Shown: positions 1 to 9,490, counted from the stretch's first letter. The stretch is DNA of 22,436 bases from Silene noctiflora (GCA_009801015.1 VHZZ01008826.1:40046-62481); one strand, 5' to 3'. The notes: generated by a model from the sequence alone, not told the origin. A program made the numbers and translations.

Positions 1-552
1 AACAAATGCAAAATCCCGAAACAACTAAAAGCAATATGGTTAAAAACCTGAAACAACATGGGCAAGGGATAAAGCATTAACATAGTTGAGTTTTATATGA
101 CGGCGTAAAGTAAATGATTTCAAATAACCTTTTAAGCTCTTGCATGATCTTTTGATTTTCGGACTCTCACGGTACACTCATGCTCAAATGTATATGTAAA
201 AGGATATTATGTGAATGACACTCACCTATCCTCGACTCATGAGAGTGTGCCCGCAATCTAATATGGTAGTTATTTCAAATACAAGTCATAACAATAAAAA
301 ATGTAAGTATGAAAAAGAAGCCAAAGGGTAAGAAGAACGCATTTTGTGATGGGTAAAAAGGGGAACATATGAATTATGGATTGTGGTGCTAAGGTCAAGC
401 TAGAAACAATCAAATGCAAGGATGCTCAATCCCAATTAAAACCCAACATTTAGAGGCTAAAACAATGTTATAAAACCTCTTCTATGACAAAACTAAAGAA
501 CATTCTCCAAATATTTTTGATTAAGAACATTAGAATTTCTAATTTCCAACTT

Positions 553-650
553 CGTTTTTTTTTTCCTTTTCTTTTCTTGCTTCTTTTTTATTTTCATCTT
601 TTTTCATTTCATCTTTCTCATTTCATTTTTTTACTTTTTCTTTCATAATA
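553..650. repeat. T/C-rich low-complexity tract
   Basis: A run of about 100 bases made almost entirely of T and C, such as TTTTCTTTTC and TTTCATTTC. On the minus strand, the apparent sense strand of the surrounding element, it is a long purine tract. No period is clear. Confidence 0.7.
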
Positions 651-1230
651 GCCCGGGAAATAGCAAACCCGACATACCAAGCTCACAATGATATTAAAAA
701 AATGATAATCATCCCAATTGAGCACCCTAACACTAATGACAAAGCTATTAGCTTGACAAGGTACTCAAGTTTATAATGTAGCTAGGCAAAATATGTGAAA
801 AGAGGTTAGGAAAGACAATATGATCAATATAAATGGCTTCAAATGCATAGAAAATTATGAAAGCAATGCTTAAAAGATGAAACAAAGACCATATTTATGC
901 ATAATTGATATGACACAAACCATAAGGAGACCTACACTCACCTAAGTGAGACCAAATATGAATGAATTGGTCTAAAGAAGGCTCTACCTTACCATATTGT
1001 TGTTTAAAAAAATTAATTTACTTACTTTGTCAAGACATCCTCATGTAAGCATATATCCCACAAAAATAAACAAACCATAAGCTAATAGTAAATTAGGGGA
1101 CATGCAAATGGGAAGAGTCAAGAAAATGGCAAAAAGAGTAGCAAAATGAAACAATTTCTCAAAAATTTTTAGAAATTTATTGAAATGAAATAACAATGCA
1201 AGACTACAACTATAATGTAAATTCACTGCA

Positions 1231-1272
1231 TTCCCTCCCCTAAGCTAGAACAACACATTGTCCTCAATGTGT
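1231..1272 (-). promoter_or_regulatory. RGGA-loop hairpin plus purine tract
   Basis: On the minus strand ACACATTG-AGGA-CAATGTGT forms a perfect 8-bp stem with a 4-base loop (plus coordinates 1253-1272). Eleven bases later comes the purine run AGGGGAGGGAA (plus 1231-1241), which resembles a polypurine tract. Elements A (17964-18004) and B (8148-8185) carry the same arrangement with different stem sequences. The role is unknown; placement suggests something tied to plus-strand priming or to the 3' end of the genomic RNA. Confidence 0.5.
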
Positions 1273-1548
1273 AAAACGAGATTAACCGCGAAAAATCACA
1301 AAGAAGAACAAGAAAAACCAACAAAGGGAGATGGGGATGCAAAACTAAACTACCATGCGGGATAAATAAACTAAAATGCAAAATAAAAACAACTTACTAG
1401 ATTAGCTATAAGGGATTTTTATCGCGATTTTAAGTGAAGAAAAGGAAGAAAATGGAGAAGAGGGAGTCGAAAACTTACTTGACAGTGTATGAAGAATTTT
1501 GGCTAAGTGTCGAAGTAGAACAAAAGCCAACAATTTAAAACACCACGA

Positions 1549-1581
1549 CCCCGATCGGGGAGGCCCCACCCCGATCGGGGT
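1549..1581. repeat. Two CCCCGATCGGGG palindromes, 20 bp apart
   Basis: The perfect 12-bp palindrome CCCCGATCGGGG occurs at 1549-1560 and again at 1569-1580; the second extends to 14 bp at 1568-1581. The start-to-start distance is 20 bp. The core CGATCG and the spacing match the ACTCGATCGAGT modules of element A, an otherwise unrelated retroelement. Confidence 0.85.
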
Positions 1582-2182
1582 TGACTGCATCTTCGGGTTT
1601 TGACTTCCTCATATCACCCTTTGTATTTCCGTTGTGGAAATTGAAACTCACGTCCCCGGACGGGATTGCAGCATGGTGTTGCGTGCAATTCCGATCAATA
1701 CTCCATTTACATTTTAATTCCTCAAATTAACAATTAAAAATAACTAGCTAGGTAAAATGTAAATTAATCGATTGTCCATATGCAAAGAAAAACAATAAAA
1801 ACAAATAAAATGAAAACAAAAACATAAATAGCCCGGGTTGCCTCCTGAGAAGCGCAAGTTAAAGTCTTGCTAGACTTTGGCCTCAACGTCACGATCATTT
1901 TTATTTAAAAAACACGTTAAAGCCCTTAAAAGCCTATCATACATCTGTGCATAAGCAATACAAAAGAAAATGTAAGCAATTGATAAGATATAAGCATGAA
2001 AGATCAAGGGTAAGAATGATAAATCTTATCGAAATACACATTATAGGCTTCAAATAGAACCACCATACTACTCCACTCATCATCAAGAGATGGAGCATCA
2101 TGCTTAAGACCATAAAACAAACCGTTAGTGCACAAGTTATAATCATAAATGGTCTCACATGGGTGGTAAAAAAAATTAGGGG

Positions 2183-2324
2183 ATTTGAAATGAATCGAAG
2201 AATAAAAATATTGTCTTCCAACAGGGCTTTGCTTGTCTCTTACCTGCCTATTGCATCTTAAATTTAACTTTGTAAATTTAACTTAATCAATTAGTTCATT
2301 TTTATTCTTCGATTCATTTCAAAT
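2183..2324. repeat. 27-bp perfect inverted repeat
   Basis: Bases 2183-2209 reappear as the reverse complement at 2298-2324 with no mismatch, separated by 88 bases. The left arm overlaps the first copy of the 27-bp direct repeat at 2204-2230, so both repeats share a junction. This looks like a repair or template-switch scar rather than a transposon terminus. Confidence 0.85.
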
Positions 2325-2484
2325 TAATAAAATTATCTTTGTATTTAATCTTCCTCTTTCTGGGTTTGTTAATCATCTTTGGGGAAAATATAAATAAGAT
2401 TAAATAGCATTTCTACCCAATGGAGCATTCTTAATTCACTTTCTCACGCTAGAATGCAAAAATATTGTCTTCCAACAGGGCTTT
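2204..2484 (+). repeat. 27-bp direct repeat flanking a 227-bp insert
   Basis: Bases 2204-2230 and 2458-2484 are identical over 27 bp, containing TTGTCTTCCAACAGGGC. The second copy sits in the apparent reading frame of the LINE ORF1 that follows, so it is probably the original and the first the duplicate. The 227 bases between are AT-rich, carry the right arm of the inverted repeat and encode nothing visible. Confidence 0.85.
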
Positions 2485-3096
2485 CATATGTTTGACAAGA
2501 AACCCCTAATTTTTAAACCTTGGACTGAAGATTGTAGCCTTGCTAAGGAAAGAGTGAAAATGGTACCCATATGCATTCGTATATGTGGCATTGCTCTGAA
2601 GTTCTGGGGTACATCTAGTCTGGAGAAATTATCGTCTTTGATTGATAAATTTATGAGATGTGATGTGGCAACAATAGAAAAGACCATACTAGTATGCTAG
2701 AATCATGGTAAAGATTGAGGTAGGTCAAGAATTCCCAAGAGTATTTACTTCAAAGATGAGGAAGATTTTAGGAAGAAGTCTGAATCTAACGTTATACCTA
2801 AACAAAAACAAGAATGACGACCAATGGCTAAGAATAAACAACTTATGAGGAACTCACATAATGCTCCAGTTACTACTATTGTAGCTACACCAGCACCACC
2901 TGGGGGGCCTCCTAGGAATTTTTCTCCTGTTATCACTCTAGTCACTGTTGTCACTAGGTTGGTTAGACAGGAACATCAACCTTCTGGTTCCCAGGATGCA
3001 CCTAACTCTCAAAATTATGCTGAAGTGCTTACTAGCCCTAAAAGGAACATGAATGGGGGACATGATAACCTACTAAGAGATACTATTAGTGGATAA
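2458..3096 (+). pseudogene. LINE (L1-type) ORF1 fragment, DUF4283-like
   Basis: The segment 2488-2700 reads MFDKKPLIFKPW, then VPICIRICGIALKFWG, then a 'KTILVC' strand. This is the typical order of the DUF4283 domain found in ORF1 of plant L1-type LINEs, a likely RNA-binding part of the element. After a stop at 2698-2700 the next frame continues with YARIMVKIEVG, the expected following strand, so there is a frameshift near 2695. A second open segment, 2824-3096, is a Pro/Thr-rich linker ending where ORF2 begins; the usual zinc-knuckle is not seen. The start of ORF1 is missing to the left, where a duplicated 27-bp junction interrupts. It is a fossil with no expected product. The domain call is from motif memory. 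Confidence 0.7.
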
Positions 3097-4336
3097 TATT
3101 AGAAGTTGGAATGTTAGGGGTATGAATAAGATTACTAAGCAACTAGAAATAAAAAGGTTTAATTATCAGAATTATGTAGGCTTAGGTGGATTAGTAGAGA
3201 CAAAAATAAAGGATCAGGAATGTACTAGTGTGTTATCTATATTTGGCCGCAATGGAAAGGTGTGAATAACATTCATTACCATCCCAATGGCAGGGTTTGG
3301 CTTATTTGTTAAATCAGAGTTTTCATGTTACTGTGCTTACCATGTCTGATAAACAATTTATAACTAAAATCATTGAAGTTGCATCTGATAACGAATTCAT
3401 GTTCACTATTGTTTAAGGGTCTAATGATGGGGGGAAAGAAAAATATTATGGGAGGATCTTAAGAAAATTAAGAATAGCTTGAGTGGGGCATGAAGTATAT
3501 GTGGGAATTTCAACAACCTCTTGGATTTTAGTGAAATAATTGGACGACCAATCAACTGAAGTAATATTGCTGAGTTCAGGGAGTGTGTTGATTATTGTGA
3601 ACTAATGGATATCAAAGCTCAAGGAGCTTACTCAAGCATAACCATCTTCTAGAGTATTCTACAGGCTAATCGATTTATGATTAATGATGAGTGGATGAAC
3701 TTGTACCCTGATTGTTATGCTTTTTTTATGCTTGAAGGCTTGTTTGATCACAATCCATGCATTTGCTATAGGACAATGGTCAGGTAGAAGAAACCTCACT
3801 TTAGTTATTTCAACATGTAGAGGCAGGATCCTCGTTTTAAGGGTATTATTAGTCATCACTTGAATAGAAGAGTGATAGGCTCTTGGATGTATCAAGTAGT
3901 CACAAAATTAAAGAGTCTAAAACAACCTCTAAAGTAGCTCAATAGAAATAGATTTTATGATATAGAGAAAGCATTGTGTGAGTGGATAAGGTCACGCTTG
4001 ACAGTTTACAAGTACAAATGCACCAAGATCCAACCAATATATCCATTATGGAAGCTGAATCTACTGCTGCTAAGGAATACATATCGAACCCTAAGCAATG
4101 CTCATCACAACTTTTTAAGCTAAAAAGAAAAAGTGGTCTGGGTGAGTGAGGGGATGAGAATACTAGGTATTTTGATCTCCAAATTAAGTCAATACAATTA
4201 CATAATAAGATCCTCCAAGGTTTTTTATAAGGATAAGGAGGGGGTATACCATAATGTTCCTCAAGGCATTGAACAAGCTTTCCTTGAATATTATATGGAC
4301 CAGCTGGGATCTAGTACAAACACTATTAAAGTTTAG
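3089..4336 (+). pseudogene. LINE (L1-type) ORF2 fragment, endonuclease half
   Basis: This is the 5' half of an L1-type ORF2, encoding the apurinic-like endonuclease that nicks target DNA. Visible motifs in order: SWNVRG (3104-3121), VETKI with the metal-binding Glu, HYHPNGRVWL in another frame near 3277, GNFNNLLDF near 3505, and LFDHNPC near 3738 at the place of the catalytic Asp-His. The linker motif GDENTRYFD near 4155 lies just before where the reverse transcriptase should begin. Similarity stops near 4336, so the RT domain, the Cys-rich tail and the poly-A end are all absent. Several stops and at least one frameshift (near 3255) break it. It overlaps the end of ORF1 by about 8 bases, and the probable start codon now reads GTG. 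Confidence 0.78.
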
Positions 4337-4569
4337 GGTTATTTGACAAGAATAATCCAAACTATTGGTCACCTTTTCAAAATAATCTGAATTTCAATTT
4401 AATTCAAAATAAACCATATTATTCCCTTCTTTTACTCATATTAGACTTAGGTCATTTTTTACCTAAAAAATCAGGTAAGTAAACTGGTGATCCTTTTTTT
4501 CCTTTTTGTTTAAACCTCTTCCTTCTCCATTAACAATCCCCATTAACACCACTATTACAACACCCTCCC
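4337..4569. other. Unassigned AT-rich segment between LINE and LTR
   Basis: This sequence separates the truncated LINE from the LTR-like block that starts at 4570. It has no coding signature. One small inverted repeat (TTACCT at 4459-4464 with AGGTAA at 4473-4478) and a run of T (4493-4499) are the only structure. It might be the end of another transposon, but no terminal repeat pair is visible. Confidence 0.4.
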
Positions 4570-6600
4570 TGTAACACCCTCGTTTATCCAAGAGCCTTAA
4601 CTAGACATTCTCAGATAAATAAAACTATTATCGTCTCAGTTTCCTGAGATAGTGAATAACAAAGGTAAATAAAATCCAAAGTACTTAACATTAAAATCAC
4701 CAATAAAAGTTTTATTACATGCCAAAGGTCAACTGACAGAACTTTACAATTTATACGTAGCGGAAATAAAGATAAACTAGGACATAAGATGAAGTTAACT
4801 AAGTCATCTAGATCACTAAGGTCAAATCTCCTCCTTGCCTTGCACACATCTCTATGCTCCAAAACGGTAACTCATAACCTGTTATATAAATCTACTCCCC
4901 AATTAACCGAAAATATAAATTGGTTCGCCACAGGATGCCATCAATTAAAGTAGACATCATTTTATTTTTGCACGGAAACAAACACACGTTAACCAAAAGA
5001 TTGAGTAGGATAAATAAACAACAATGATAACAAAAATGATATGAATGCAATGCAATACAATATGCCATGAATGCAACTGAGCTCATAATCCGAAACTCCC
5101 GTTCATCCTGCCAATCCCTGGCACAGAGTATACTCATCCCAACCAAATGTTGAGGTATTCAATCATCCCAAAGACAAGTCCTGTAGAACCAGCTTGGGGA
5201 ATCCAATGCAAGTGCAAATGATGATGTATGTATGCAACAAACAAAAATGCAATAATACCAATAATCATCCCAGACACGAAGGTGGGGAATCCTCGATAAA
5301 TATTATGCCAATGATATGCATACTCAACAATTAATCCATCATAACCAATCAATGCAATATATACATAAATATATACGCATGCCTCATAAATAATAATGCA
5401 AGTAGTCGAGTAGTCATCCTACCTGATCAATAATAATCTAATAATGCAAGTCAAATAATAATAAATAGCACCCTTCAATAATACCCGTCACCTAATAAAG
5501 TAATAACAATAAATTACGATTACTACATCTTATATTGTACAATTACGAAAAAATTACGACTTAAAGAATTCATTAACCAATATGTATTACAAATTATTCT
5601 AATTATTAATTAATTAATCACAAACTAATTACAGAAAATTTACATAAAGTATTACAATTAATTCCCGACTCAACCCAACAAACACAACCACACAAACACT
5701 TAAATGGTTTAACCGTGTCCCACAACACCCAAAACCAGTACCTAAACCACCTAGTTTGCCAGCCACTTCCACCCCTACTACCACCATTATGACCACCCAA
5801 CAACCGCCATTAACAACCATCACAACAACTACCCTACACGCCACCAAGCACGCCCCACAACTCAAACCCTACTCCCATACACGAAACCCATAACCCGACA
5901 CTCCAACCGACACCAATCTCAACTACAGCCACCGCCTCGGCCACCAAAATCCACCTAGACCACCACCACCGACTATCCAACACCACCAGCAACACCACCC
6001 AACTCGACAACCATACACCCCTTAACTAACACCTACAACACGACATGACCTCTCCCAACACACGACACAACTTCAAATGCAACCACCACGTTACCAGTGG
6101 CCCCCACCGTGGTCTCCTCTAACCCACGGTGGACCCACCAACAGGATCACTCCTTCCCTACGGTCCAAACCACACAAACCTGACTCAACACAACACCAAA
6201 CAAAAACGCACATAACTCCGGCAACCACCGTCCAAGCCACCACCTTTAACCACCCCCTACGGTTAACTAAACACCAGGATCACAACCCCACCATTCCCAG
6301 GTCAAGACGAGTCCCACAAAGGTAAATAAATCCATCTTAAGCTACTCGGTTCTCTCCCAACCACCGGTCGAACACCACGAATCCACGGTCAAACCATCAT
6401 CCTATGGCAAGGTCAAAGTGTCCCCCCCTAAGGTTATGGCCTAAGGTCACGGTCCAGCTAGGCTACAATCACGGTAATACAAAGTTAACAAAGGTCAAAG
6501 CTTAAAACTATTACCAGACGATATAACTATAAAACAATTTTTATGAAAACTTACTTTTTGAGGTAAATAAAAGATGTAAAACTCCAGCTTTTATTCCTTG

Positions 6601-6602
<2 letters not shown>

Positions 6603-6646
<44 letters not shown>
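6603..6646. repeat. (TC)22 microsatellite
   Basis: Twenty-two uninterrupted TC units. On the minus strand it reads (GA)22 and lies about 35 bases downstream of the minus-strand TATA box, so it would sit in the 5' part of a transcript made from that promoter. Confidence 0.97.
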
Positions 6647-6649
<3 letters not shown>

Positions 6650-6679
6650 ATTGTAAATTATAAGGGTGTGATATGTTGC

Positions 6680-6686
6680 TTTTATA
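6680..6686 (-). promoter_or_regulatory. TATA box, minus strand, in block C
   Basis: On the minus strand the sequence reads CACTATAAAAGCAAC, a good plant TATA box with transcription starting about 30 bases further on. Its orientation agrees with reading block C as a minus-strand LTR. Confidence 0.45.
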
Positions 6687-6846
6687 GTGGTCTAAAGGGT
6701 ACAATTAGGAAAGAAGTAGGATACTGCCAAATATTATATTATTATTATATGTGCTAGTCCTATCATGAGTAGGATTACCATATCTTTTGTATCCCTATGT
6801 CCTTATAAGGGCCTTTGGATGAAGGGAATAGAGGGATGAGATTACA

Positions 6847-7112
6847 TCTCAATGGATGGCCACAAACTAATCTGACTAAGACAAATCCTAATTTCTCTAA
6901 TTTCCTCACTAATCATTTCCTCTCATTATCACACAACCTACTTTCATTCATTCAGTCATAACAACTCACAACCACACCATAACAACTCACAACTAACGCA
7001 CAACAACTCCGTCTCCTTCTCCTTCCTGTCGACACCACACCACAACAACTCCGTCTCCGTCAGACCACCGCCTTCTCCATTCTCTTTTTTTTTTCAGATT
7101 TATATATTGTCC
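6847..7112 (+). other. Pyrimidine/CA-rich segment, no gene
   Basis: C/A/T-rich sequence resembling the R-U5 or 5'-leader part of a plant LTR. An 18-bp direct repeat, CACAACAACTCCGTCTCC, occurs at 6999-7016 and 7041-7058. No coding signature is seen. Confidence 0.5.
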
Positions 7113-7248
7113 TCTGATGTTCTTCTGATGTTCATATCTTCTGATGTTTGCTTTTTGCTTATATCGTCGTCTGATGTTTGTTGTTTGTTCATATCGTTGT
7201 CTGATGTTCTTCTGATGTTTTGTTCATAAAACATGTTCGTCTGATGTT
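7113..7248 (+). repeat. Degenerate minisatellite of TCTGATGTT
   Basis: TCTGATGTT occurs seven times (from 7113, 7124, 7140, 7170, 7200, 7211 and 7240). Three intervals are close to 30 bases, with a shared filler (TTGTTCATATCGT). This suggests an ancestral 30-bp unit that was partly truncated. Function unknown. Confidence 0.8.
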
Positions 7249-7632
7249 TGCTCATTTTATTTTTCAGATTTTTTTTTTAAATTTTTCAGATCTACTTGTG
7301 ATTTTTTGTTAACAGTATTTTTACTTTTTCAGATTTATTTTTAATTTTTCAGATTTACTTGTGATTTTTTTTGTTAACAAAACCGTCACCTAAACAAATC
7401 TTGTCTTGTAAAATTCGTCTTGTTATATAAATTTTTCGGATTTAGTATTTAAATTTCAATGTGTATAACTTCAATGACATTATGTACAACTTCAATGTCC
7501 AATATGTGTAACTTTACTTTTCGTGTTTTAAATTTCAATCTTGTCTTTTGTTTTGTTTTTTTTTTTTTTTTTCTAGATCTAAGAAAAATAATGTGTTTAT
7601 TGTTTATATTCATGTCTTGATGCAAAGTTACA

Positions 7633-7830
7633 TAAAGTCTAGTGTTTGTTGGTTTTTGTTATATTTGATCTAGTGTTGTCGTTTTTTTTTTAAATTATTA
7701 AAGTCTCGTTTTTGTTATATTTAATTCACTGTTGTTGGTTTTTTTTAGGTTTTTATTAAAGTCTAGTGTTTGTTGGTTTTTTATTAAAGTCTAGTATTGT
7801 TGGTTTTATTAAAGTCTAGTATTTTTTTTC
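7633..7830 (+). repeat. Degenerate tandem repeat around AAAGTCTAGTGTT
   Basis: Five diverged units start at about 7633, 7700, 7758, 7786 and 7811. Each has an ATTAAAGTCTAGT core followed by TTGTTGGTTTTT. Unit lengths fall from about 67 to 25 bases, consistent with slippage and T-tract contraction. Confidence 0.75.
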
Positions 7831-7870
7831 AAAAGAAAGTTTAAGTTGTTGTCAATTTTTATTTGGCCTT

Positions 7871-8147
7871 AACGTTGATTTGTCGATAGAACTCGCTATC
7901 AGAGATGTCTAATCACTTGCCCTGCGCATATCGACGTATGATTTTGTATTTTTAAATTTTCTTTGACTTGGAATGCTAGTGCTCTTGTGTGCACAACAAG
8001 AGTTTTGTCGTTCCATGAAAGGTGACTTGCATTTTTGAAACTCTTCCTAAATGTTTTGGATAAATTTCAATTTTAATTCTTGGAAATGAATTGGTTTTCA
8101 ACTTTGAAAACCGACCTTGCTCTTCCAACTTTCCTTTTTCTACTTTT
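7871..8147 (+). mobile_element. 3' internal remnant of Ty3/gypsy element 'B'
   Basis: This stretch leads directly into a hairpin, a polypurine tract and an LTR, so it is what remains of the internal 3' untranslated part of element B. No pol sequence survives, and everything further 5' has been replaced by the low-complexity sequence at 6847-7830. No reading frame on either strand looks real. Confidence 0.45.
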
Positions 8148-8185
8148 AAGTTTCGAGGACGAAACTTTTTAAAAAGTAGGAAGAT
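8148..8185 (+). promoter_or_regulatory. Element B hairpin and polypurine tract
   Basis: AAGTTTCG-AGGA-CGAAACTT forms a perfect 8-bp stem with an AGGA loop (8148-8167). Exactly 18 bases follow (TTTAAAAAGTAGGAAGAT), ending in a purine-rich tract that abuts the LTR start at 8186. The tract primes plus-strand DNA synthesis in LTR elements. Element A has the same layout and the same 18-base interval with a different stem sequence. Confidence 0.75.
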
Positions 8186-9490
8186 TGTAAAACCCGCAAT
8201 TTTCATTTACGGTCTTAAAAGTAATTAAATAATTTAATTAAACCAAATTATATTTAAATCTTATTTGTGGGTAAAAATATATTTTTGAGTGTAATATTCA
8301 TAAATATAATATTATTGTCCGTCTTGAGTGTATAGTAGCCTTAAGACGAATGTTAAGTCATTTCCGACTCAATTGGAGTTGTTTTGGGCCTAGACATATT
8401 AATGGACCCATTTATTGTCATTTTTCCACTCAACCCTCACAAAACCCCTTCTCCTTCTCTCATTTCTCAGCATTCAACTTATCACTCCATCTCCATTAAA
8501 ACACATCTTCTTCCTCAAGCTTNAATAATTTAATTAAACCAAATTATATTTAAATCTTATTTGTGGGTAAAAATATATTTTTGAGTGTAATATTCATAAA
8601 TATAATATTATTGTCCGTCTTGAGTGTATAGTAGCCTTAAGACGAATGTTAAGTCATTTCCGACTCAATTGGAGTTGTTTTGGGCCTAGACATATTAATG
8701 GACCCATTTATTGTCATTTTTCCACTCAACCCTCACAAAACCCCTTCTCCTTCTCTCATTTCTCAGCATTCAACTTATCACTCCATCTCCATTAAAACAC
8801 ATCTTCTTCCTCAAGCTTCAAACCTTCATATCCCCTTCAATACTTAACCAAATCAAGTGATTTTTGCGCCAAACTCTTCCTTATTTCGTTCTCCTTCTTC
8901 CTAATTAATAAAGACAACCTTTTTATCCCTTACTCTTGAATTTAGAAACCCTAATTGCCCCATAAGGGTGAATTCTTCAATTAACACATCTTATTTTGTA
9001 TTTAGGTGAAGATTTGGAAGACCCGGAGGAAAGTAGCCATATTATTGAGGACCCTCTTGAAGATTAGGAAGCAAAAGGTAACGGTGATAGGTTACTCGAC
9101 ATTACATTTGGTTTATGTGTTTAATTGTGTTAAATTTTGGTGTTTATAAGTTAAAGTTGATACATTTACATGTTCTATCATGTTCCTTGTTCAATTCATG
9201 AATTATGGTGTTCATATTATGTAAAGGAAGAATAAATGAGTTAGTTTGGTGTTTAGTTTGACAAACATGCCATCTTTTACATGCTTTGAGTTTATTGTGG
9301 CAAAATCTATGTTATTGTGATGGTTTAATAATGAAAAAGGAGTATATTGGATTGTTGGGTTGTCATATTTGTTGAATTTACGTGTTGAACGTGTTACCGT
9401 CTCTTAAGCATGCTAAAATTTGGGTTTGAAATTATGTTGTATGAGAAATTGGCTGAAATTCGTATATAGGTGTCCCCAGCCGGTGGACCG
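8186..9490 (+). repeat. LTR of Ty3/gypsy element B, copy 1 (3' LTR)
   Basis: The LTR starts TGTAAAACCCGC immediately after a polypurine tract, so it is a 3' LTR. It aligns over its first 250 bases with the sequence starting TGTAATACTCAC at 9491, a diverged copy in the same orientation. The real length is about 1.0 kb once the artefactual 295-base duplication at 8228-8818 is discounted. No CA terminus is seen before copy 2 starts, so this copy is cut at 9490, either because copy 2 inserted into it or through recombination between related LTRs. Confidence 0.7.
8228..8818. other. Exact 295-bp duplication joined by a single N
   Basis: Bases 8228-8522 are identical to 8524-8818, with one N at 8523 between them. 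Perfect identity over 295 bases beside sequences that are otherwise strongly diverged, and an N exactly at the join, point to two overlapping contig ends placed end to end. It should not be counted as a biological repeat. Confidence 0.92.

Larger units (their letters stand above)
1..2230 (-). mobile_element. Non-coding region of a Tat/Athila-like Ty3/gypsy element, reversed
   Basis: No open frame here resembles a protein; the sequence is AT-rich. Two motifs suggest the untranslated region that follows pol in Tat/Athila-type Ty3/gypsy elements, read on the minus strand. The first is a hairpin around 1253-1272 followed by a G-rich purine tract. The second is the block at 1828-1855, which on the minus strand reads as the 'GGAGGCAACCCG' motif I know from such elements. 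The right limit is set by the repeat junction at 2204-2230; the left limit lies outside the window. The family assignment rests on remembered motif style, not an alignment, so it is tentative. Nothing else recognisable is seen in 1-1220 or 1600-2180. Confidence 0.38.
4570..6846 (-). mobile_element. LTR-like block 'C', copy 1, minus strand
   Basis: The block begins TGTAACACCC on the plus strand. Its next 90 bases follow the same motif order as the reverse complement of the end of element A's LTR ('CCAAG.GCCTTA', then 'TCTCAGTTTCCTGAGA'), as expected of an LTR on the minus strand. A TATA box in the matching orientation lies at 6680-6686. The right end is uncertain: GATTACA ending at 6846 would give a TGTAA...TTACA pair, but flanking bases (CTCCC left, TCTCA right) do not form a clean target duplication. 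A second copy lies at 10028-10976 plus 19378-19805. This copy is uninterrupted. The Pro/Thr-rich stretch 5680-6330 is low-complexity sequence, not a gene. Confidence 0.5.

Noticed and set aside
1041..2221. Several short minus-strand hydrophobic frames
   Set aside because: AT-rich background translated into Leu/Phe/Ile; no start context, no domain, and they lie in retroelement non-coding sequence.
4337..4569. Possible MITE between LINE and block C
   Set aside because: No terminal inverted repeats or target duplication could be found.
5618..5865. Val/Gly-rich minus-strand frames in block C (also 19444-19737)
   Set aside because: They come from CCA/CAA-rich sequence; the two copies do not keep the same frame or start, and no family is recognisable.
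6077..6325. Pro/Thr/His-rich plus-strand frame
   Set aside because: Low-complexity composition in a non-coding LTR-like block; it looks like chance absence of stops in C-rich sequence.
6820..6851. Tourist-like MITE end (GGGCCTTTGGATGAAGGG)
   Set aside because: No matching inverted end or 3-bp duplication is present on either side within 1 kb.
4565..6851. Target-site duplication for block C copy 1
   Set aside because: Flanking pentamers CTCCC and TCTCA do not match, so neither a solo LTR nor the right boundary is proven.
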